From: Anabaena sp. UHCC 0187
GTDB lineage: Bacteria; Cyanobacteriota; Cyanobacteriia; Cyanobacteriales; Nostocaceae
Direction: 5' to 3'
Assembly: GCF_009712035.1 (NCBI RefSeq)
Contig: NZ_VILB01000023.1
Location: 1 to 39,927, forward strand
DNA: 39,927 nucleotides
Of this stretch, positions 36,287 to 39,927 are shown piece by piece (within the stretch, counting starts at the first letter, position 1; every line of letters begins with the position of its first letter). Made by a program: the position numbers and the translations under genes. The notes beneath the pieces are model-generated. The model searched no databases. It had not been told where the DNA came from and was given only the letters and a program-made list of their open reading frames with translations.

Positions 36287-36718
36287 ATGAAAAAACTCAT
36301 TTCTTTTCTAGTTAGTGGCGTTTTATTAGCTGGTATGGTCGGTTGTCAAGAAGCACCTAAAACTGGTTCAGAAACTACTGGTACTACTGGTGAAACTCCC
36401 TCTGTACCAGCAAAACCTGCTTCTGATGTTACACCGATTACTGCAACTCCCACTGTAACTCCCACTGTAACTCCCACTGCAACACCTACAGGAACTCCTA
36501 CACCTGCAACGAATTTAAAAACCGAAGTTAGCAAAAAGCTAAAAGAGGGTTTACCTGGAAATAAGTTGGAAGTAGTCAACAAAGATGGTGAAATTACCCT
36601 GAAAGGAACAGCAACTTCTAAGGAAGAAATCACCCAAGCTGAAATTTTGACCAAGGAAGTAGTCGGTGTGAAAACTGTCAAGGTTGAAGCTAAGGTGAAG
36701 ACTGTTAAGAAACCGTAG
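36287..36718 (+). CDS. BON-domain lipoprotein
   Basis: This 143-residue protein has a signal segment MKKLISFLVSGVLLAGMVGC with a typical lipobox (AGMVGC), so it should be lipid-anchored after LspA cleavage. A Thr/Pro-rich tether follows, with PTVTPTVTPTATPTGTPTP repeats encoded by 12-base units (ACTCCCACTGTA). Residues about 80-140 form a single BON domain (LKTEVSKKLKEG..., EITLKGTATSKEE, VVGVKTVKVEAKV), a fold thought to bind membranes or ligands. The frame is open from 36224, but the ATG at 36287 is preferred because it begins the signal peptide directly. It is followed by a strong hairpin. Confidence 0.85.
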   Translation: MKKLISFLVSGVLLAGMVGCQEAPKTGSETTGTTGETPSVPAKPASDVTPITATPTVTPTVTPTATPTGTPTPATNLKTEVSKKLKEGLPGNKLEVVNKDGEITLKGTATSKEEITQAEILTKEVVGVKTVKVEAKVKTVKKP

Positions 36719-36805
36719 TTATTTGATTTTATACCATTTGGGATTGTGAATTGGTTTTTTCATGATCCATTTTTTAACTTGGTATAACTTAGGATGAAAA
36801 TCTAT

Positions 36806-36833
36806 CAGGACTTACTTTTGTTAGTAAGTCCTG
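36806..36833 (+). terminator. Perfect 11-bp hairpin downstream of the BON lipoprotein
   Basis: CAGGACTTACT (36806-36816) pairs exactly with AGTAAGTCCTG (36823-36833) around the loop TTTGTT. It lies about 90 bases after the stop codon. The T-rich context after it is weak (TTGTCGTGATCTTT), so it could be a terminator or an mRNA-stabilising stem. Confidence 0.6.
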
Positions 36834-36862
36834 TTGTCGTGATCTTTACAAGATTAAAAATA

Positions 36863-36885
36863 CCTGGTGGTTTCTAATCACCAGG
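36863..36885 (-). terminator. Intrinsic terminator of the acyltransferase gene
   Basis: On the minus strand CCTGGTG pairs with CACCAGG around a nine-base loop and is followed by TATTTTTAATC. It begins seven bases after the stop codon of the gene at 36892-37734, in the right orientation for a Rho-independent terminator. Confidence 0.75.
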
Positions 36886-36891
36886 CTGATA

Positions 36892-37734
36892 TTAATGATT
36901 GGCTTCTTGAATTAAAGTATCCAACTCTTGCTGCATTTTCCTTCTGACTAACTCATAACATTCGTTAACATAGGTGCGATCGCTTGCGGCTTCTTTTCCA
37001 TAGCGTTCAAACACTATCGGGGGACAAACCCTAGTGTGAATAGATATGGGTAAGGGAATATTAGGCCAAGGTCCAAAGGCCAATCCCCAAGGTAATCCCA
37101 GATAAATGGGAAAAACCAGGGGGTCAACCCCAAATAGCCAAGGCATCCCCATTTTGTGGAATTGCTCCATGATTTCATATATATCAGCCAGGACAATCAA
37201 AGTATCATGTGATCCCCAGGAAATCGCCGGGACAATCGGTACATTTTCCCGCAGTGCCAACTTGATAAACCCCTTGCGTTCGGCAAAGTAAATTTTATCC
37301 CGCATCGCATGGGGTCGAAACACATCCTCAGCACCACCAGGATAGACTAAGACACTAGCACCAGCCCGCAAAGCCGTGTAAGCCATTTTGGGATGCGCTC
37401 TCACTGCACCAGCCTTCATCGCCATTTCTGCCGCTGGAGGAAATACATCCCAAACTTTAGGGTGCATTAAACCATAAATTTGCCGTTCTACACCAAAGCG
37501 ACGCAACCAATCATATAACATCATTGATGTGTCCGGAGAGGCAAGACCGCCATTATGAGAACCAACAATGAGAATTTTTTCATCTGGGACATTTTCCCAG
37601 CCACTGGTTTGGACTCGAAAATAACAGTTATATAACAAGCCTAAGATAGGTATCATAGACTCGATGAACTTTGGATCTCGTTGATCCAAAGACCACCCTG
37701 TGTTAGTGTTTTGAGGATGTTTTAGTTTGAACAT
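36892..37734 (-). CDS. PlsC/DGAT-like acyltransferase
   Basis: This 280-residue protein belongs to the lysophospholipid/diacylglycerol acyltransferase superfamily, which moves fatty acyl groups onto glycerolipids or other alcohols at the membrane. The acceptor-site region is IVGSHNGGLASPD (about 56-68), where His is followed by Asp eight positions later instead of the usual five (HX4D). The second landmark is VLVYPGGAEDVFRPH, close to the FPGG-type motif of DGAT2 and plant phytyl ester synthase-like enzymes. A third block is VPIVPAISWGSHDT. I infer triacylglycerol, wax or phytyl ester synthesis as possibilities; phospholipid synthesis is less likely. It ends in a clear terminator. Confidence 0.82.
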   Translation of the reverse strand: MFKLKHPQNTNTGWSLDQRDPKFIESMIPILGLLYNCYFRVQTSGWENVPDEKILIVGSHNGGLASPDTSMMLYDWLRRFGVERQIYGLMHPKVWDVFPPAAEMAMKAGAVRAHPKMAYTALRAGASVLVYPGGAEDVFRPHAMRDKIYFAERKGFIKLALRENVPIVPAISWGSHDTLIVLADIYEIMEQFHKMGMPWLFGVDPLVFPIYLGLPWGLAFGPWPNIPLPISIHTRVCPPIVFERYGKEAASDRTYVNECYELVRRKMQQELDTLIQEANH

Positions 37735-38068
37735 CAGGAAATTTTATCAGGATTTACACGGATGAAACAATCCGTCGTTTTGCAGTTTTGTAAGAAAGTA
37801 GGCTGAAAACCCCGAAATTGAAACCTAAAAACCCAAAAAGTTTTGAGGTTTTGGTATCAACTAGCCTAACGTAAGCCCCCCACGATTTCCCAGACTTCAA
37901 CTAAGAATCCTCTCATACTACACAGGTTCTCAGCATAGTCAATTATAGTTTTAGTTTTGAAGACATTTAGTAGGAACACAATCTGATTGCCCCCGTCTAA
38001 GAATATAGGCTATTTAGGATTGGTATATTAAGAAATTGTGTATAAACAGTTGGGGTCATGGAAATAAA
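37735..38068. other. Intergenic region, divergent promoters
   Basis: These 334 bases between divergent genes hold no gene. A hairpin ACGGAT-GAAACA-ATCCGT lies at 37758-37775, just upstream of the acyltransferase start. TCAGGATTTACACGGAT next to it resembles the CAGGATTTA dispersed repeats near 13660. A T/A-rich stretch with an imperfect AAACCT...AGGTTT pairing lies at about 37822-37853. No promoter could be assigned with confidence. Confidence 0.6.
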
Positions 38069-38500
38069 ATGAAGACTTTGAGGCCATTTACACTTGTTCC
38101 CCTAGGGTTAGCAATGAGTTTATTGCTAACCCAGGCTAGTTTTGCCAAACCCCCAATTACTAAAATTAAAAATCCTCTTCAGATAGACCCAATAATTTTA
38201 ACTGGTATCTCTGGCGGATCAGTAAAAACTGATTGCGGGTATATTTCCACTACACCCAGTCAAGTCATTGAGGTTATGGAGTCACTGCCTTATCTACAGT
38301 TAACAGCAGAAAGTCAAGGACAGCCAACGCTATTGATTGACGGACCAGGAGGCCGCTTTTGTGTACTCAGTGATGATGATATTAAGAGTAAACCAAAACT
38401 TTCTGGTTACTGGACTGTAGGAAAATACTCAGTCTATGTAGGTGAATTGTCGAGAAAAAATTACAACTACACTCTCTCCATTTCACAACAACAAAAATAG
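38069..38500 (+). CDS. Secreted or periplasmic protein, 143 aa, unknown function
   Basis: The protein has a typical cleavable signal peptide, MKTLRPFTLVPLGLAMSLLL followed by TQASFA, with cleavage expected before KPPITK. The mature part of about 117 residues has two cysteines (in KTDCGYIS and GRFCVLSDD), which might form a disulfide, and a C-terminal beta-rich segment GKYSVYVGELSRKNYNYTLSIS. I do not recognise a named family. The frame is open from a TTG at 38036, but the ATG at 38069 starts the signal peptide and is preferred. Confidence 0.75.
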   Translation: MKTLRPFTLVPLGLAMSLLLTQASFAKPPITKIKNPLQIDPIILTGISGGSVKTDCGYISTTPSQVIEVMESLPYLQLTAESQGQPTLLIDGPGGRFCVLSDDDIKSKPKLSGYWTVGKYSVYVGELSRKNYNYTLSISQQQK

Positions 38501-39105
38501 CAATTTCAGCTTTTTCACCTCTATGCTAGCCAGAAATTAGGTTTTCACGCGCTACTTACTAAAGCCGTCAAAACTACCTATGGTTTTTTGCTAACTTTGC
38601 GGATTTTTAACTAGTTAGTATCCTTGAAAATTAGTAGCCATAACAGACCTGCCCAAATTTTTGCTAAAGGCACTTAAAAAAAATATACTTAACTCGACTG
38701 AGATTATGATAGTCTAACCTATTTTTGCCAACAAATTGGACTCCTAACATGATATTGGTATTAAAGTGACTCAATCTCTATTATAAGTTCTCAAATGTTA
38801 TGGGTTGTCCAAAGCTATTAATCGCAGAGATAGCAGCCTACTACAGTCATCCTGTAGAAAGAGTGTTTCTTCTGTGTAACCAACTCTTAATTGCCTGTAA
38901 ACATCATCAAACCCCTTGGGAGTGAGAAGGTATGAAGGTAATTTTTTCTCAACTATTGTTGGTAACGCATACACGAAATTTTGCTGACAACAATTAGTAA
39001 TAATGGCTATTAGCAAAGACAAATCACCCATCAAGAATGAACAATATAGAGATTTAGCATCGCTATCAAAGCTTGTGTTGAGCATCAAAATCTTTAAGGG
39101 GAAAT
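38501..39105. other. Gene-free region upstream of psbV
   Basis: These 605 bases should hold the psbV promoter and leader. An open frame on the minus strand (38798-39088) overlaps the leader but has no family resemblance or ribosome binding site and was not accepted. No clear repeats or structured RNA were found here. AAGGGGAAAT (39095-39104) before the psbV ATG is a reasonable ribosome binding site. Confidence 0.65.
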
Positions 39106-39597
39106 ATGTTTAAAAGACTAATTGGCGTTGTTGTGGCTACTATTTTGCTGACATTTCAGATGCTTGTCGGTAGTGCAACAGCAGTGGAACTGGATGAAGC
39201 TATCCGAACAGTGCCATTAAATGCCCAAGGTGATACCGTTGTACTGAGCTTAAAACAAGTCAAAGAAGGCAAACGATTATTCAATTACGCTTGCGCTCAA
39301 TGCCATGCTGGTGGTGTTACTAAGACTAACCAAAACGTGGGACTTGAACCAGAAGCTTTGGCACTAGCTACACCCAACCGCAATAATATTGAAGGTTTGG
39401 TGGACTATATGAAAAATCCCACTACCTATGATGGTGAAACCGAGATTTCTGAATTCCACCCCAGCATCAAAAGTGCGGATATTTTCCCAGCAATGCGAAA
39501 TCTGACCGATGAGGACTTGGTATCCATCTCTGGACATATTCTATTACAACCAAAAGTTGTCGGCACTAAGTGGGGTGGCGGTAAGATTTATTACTAA
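39106..39597 (+). CDS. psbV: Photosystem II cytochrome c550 (PsbV)
   Basis: PsbV is an extrinsic lumenal subunit that stabilises the oxygen-evolving Mn4CaO5 cluster of photosystem II. The 163-residue precursor has a signal peptide ending SATA, giving a mature protein of 137 residues that begins VELDEA, the usual length. The heme-binding motif is CAQCH (63-67), so the first axial ligand is His67 (His41 of the mature protein). The second is likely His117 in EISEFHPSIKSAD. The C terminus GGGKIYY is typical. A terminator lies about 150 bases downstream, beyond a MITE-like element. Confidence 0.98.
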   Translation: MFKRLIGVVVATILLTFQMLVGSATAVELDEAIRTVPLNAQGDTVVLSLKQVKEGKRLFNYACAQCHAGGVTKTNQNVGLEPEALALATPNRNNIEGLVDYMKNPTTYDGETEISEFHPSIKSADIFPAMRNLTDEDLVSISGHILLQPKVVGTKWGGGKIYY

Positions 39598-39624
39598 ACT
39601 TACCCAAGTATGGTCAAATAACCA

Positions 39625-39743
39625 ATAATACGTCTTATGTGAACTAGGTGTTGATTCCGTTGATAATTCTAAAATCATCGTTTTGGGTAATGCTAGAAAC
39701 CTTGATAACAACAAGATTTGTTAACTCACATAAGGCGTATAAT
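39625..39743. mobile_element. MITE-like element with 18-bp terminal inverted repeats
   Basis: ATAATACGTCTTATGTGA (39625-39642) and TCACATAAGGCGTATAAT (39726-39743) are inverted copies matching at 16 of 18 positions. They bound a 119-base element with no coding capacity. It sits between the psbV stop and its terminator, so it would be transcribed as part of the 3' UTR and fold into a long stem. No transposase is present, so mobility is inferred from form only. Confidence 0.6.
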
Positions 39744-39747
39744 ATAG

Positions 39748-39780
39748 AGTAAGGGCAAGGTAATTCTACCCTTACTTTTT
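39748..39780 (+). terminator. Intrinsic terminator downstream of psbV
   Basis: AGTAAGGG (39748-39755) pairs with CCCTTACT (39769-39776) and is followed by TTTT. It is the first good terminator on the plus strand after psbV. Confidence 0.75.
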
Positions 39781-39894
39781 ATAGGTAATTGTACAGAATT
39801 AAACAATTAAGAATAATATTAATAAGCTATAAAAAACAAAATCTGCAATAAAAACCAGTATCATATCAAAATTTAAGGCTAAAATATCAAAAAC

Positions 39895-39926
39895 AAAACC
39901 CCATCTAAATGAATAGAAGGGGTTTT
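39895..39926 (-). terminator. Hairpin terminator for a gene beyond the right edge
   Basis: AAAACCCC (39895-39902) pairs with GGGGTTTT (39919-39926). On the minus strand the stem is followed by GTTTTTGATATTTTAG, the form of a Rho-independent terminator. This suggests a minus-strand gene that ends just outside the window. Confidence 0.65.
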
Positions 39927-39927
39927 A

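Noticed and set aside
38798-39088. 96-residue open frame on the minus strand upstream of psbV
   Set aside because: It covers the psbV leader, has no ribosome binding site, no family resemblance and an unnatural composition; most likely a chance frame.

Overview
The window is chromosomal DNA from a cyanobacterium, most likely a filamentous Nostocales species (Anabaena/Dolichospermum/Nostoc type). The evidence is a photosystem II cytochrome c550 gene (psbV), a magnesium chelatase subunit (chlI), at least 15 copies of the HIP1 octamer GCGATCGC, a Pho box of cyanobacterial type, many short tandem repeats between genes, and moderately AT-rich DNA. The genus cannot be fixed from this sequence alone.

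Layout. Positions 3-722 hold the end of a Lys-Pro-Glu-rich protein that enters from the left, followed by tRNA-Gly(UCC). Positions 858-4819 are a minus-strand high-affinity phosphate uptake operon, pstS-pstC-pstA-pstB, with a candidate Pho box upstream of pstS. Positions 5094-8573 run on the plus strand: bioY (biotin uptake), lspA (lipoprotein signal peptidase) and a class A penicillin-binding protein with an N-terminal FHA domain. Positions 8639-13504 run on the minus strand: a ComEC-like DNA uptake channel, an ABC exporter and an unrecognised small protein. Positions 14088-18495 run on the plus strand: chlI, a small membrane protein, pheT and a YciI-like protein. A small minus-strand membrane protein follows, then a large plus-strand sugar nucleotidyltransferase/phosphomannomutase-like fusion (19110-21638).

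Positions 21725-26009 run on the minus strand: a KAP-family P-loop protein that appears to have lost its N-terminal Walker A part, an LCP-family cell-wall protein and a membrane protein. An AI-2E-family permease (plus) and a tiny lipoprotein (minus) come next. A 760-base gene-free stretch then holds a candidate structured RNA ending in a terminator-like hairpin, followed by a glutaredoxin-like gene and murE on the plus strand. Positions 30340-35729 carry two minus-strand histidine kinases. The right end has a BON-domain lipoprotein, a PlsC/DGAT-like acyltransferase (minus), a small secreted protein and psbV, followed by a MITE-like inverted-repeat element and terminators.

The most interesting object is the 1278-residue kinase at 30340-34176. 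It joins four CBS motifs to three GAF domains, a PAS domain and a histidine kinase. GAF1 and GAF2 each carry two cysteines 28 residues apart (D-P-C-I...C-H and D-H-C-F...C-H). This is the arrangement of DXCF-type cyanobacteriochromes, so it may be a bilin photoreceptor joined to adenine-nucleotide-sensing modules. Several other genes have intact reading frames but degenerate active sites: the mutase half of the fusion at 19110, the nuclease-like domain of ComEC, the ATP-binding boxes of the kinase at 34278, and the missing Walker A of the KAP protein.

Much of the window is envelope biology: lspA, the PBP, murE, LCP, the nucleotidyltransferase fusion, lipoproteins and the acyltransferase. It is spread over separate transcription units rather than one dedicated cluster. 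No CRISPR array, phage module or intact insertion sequence was seen.
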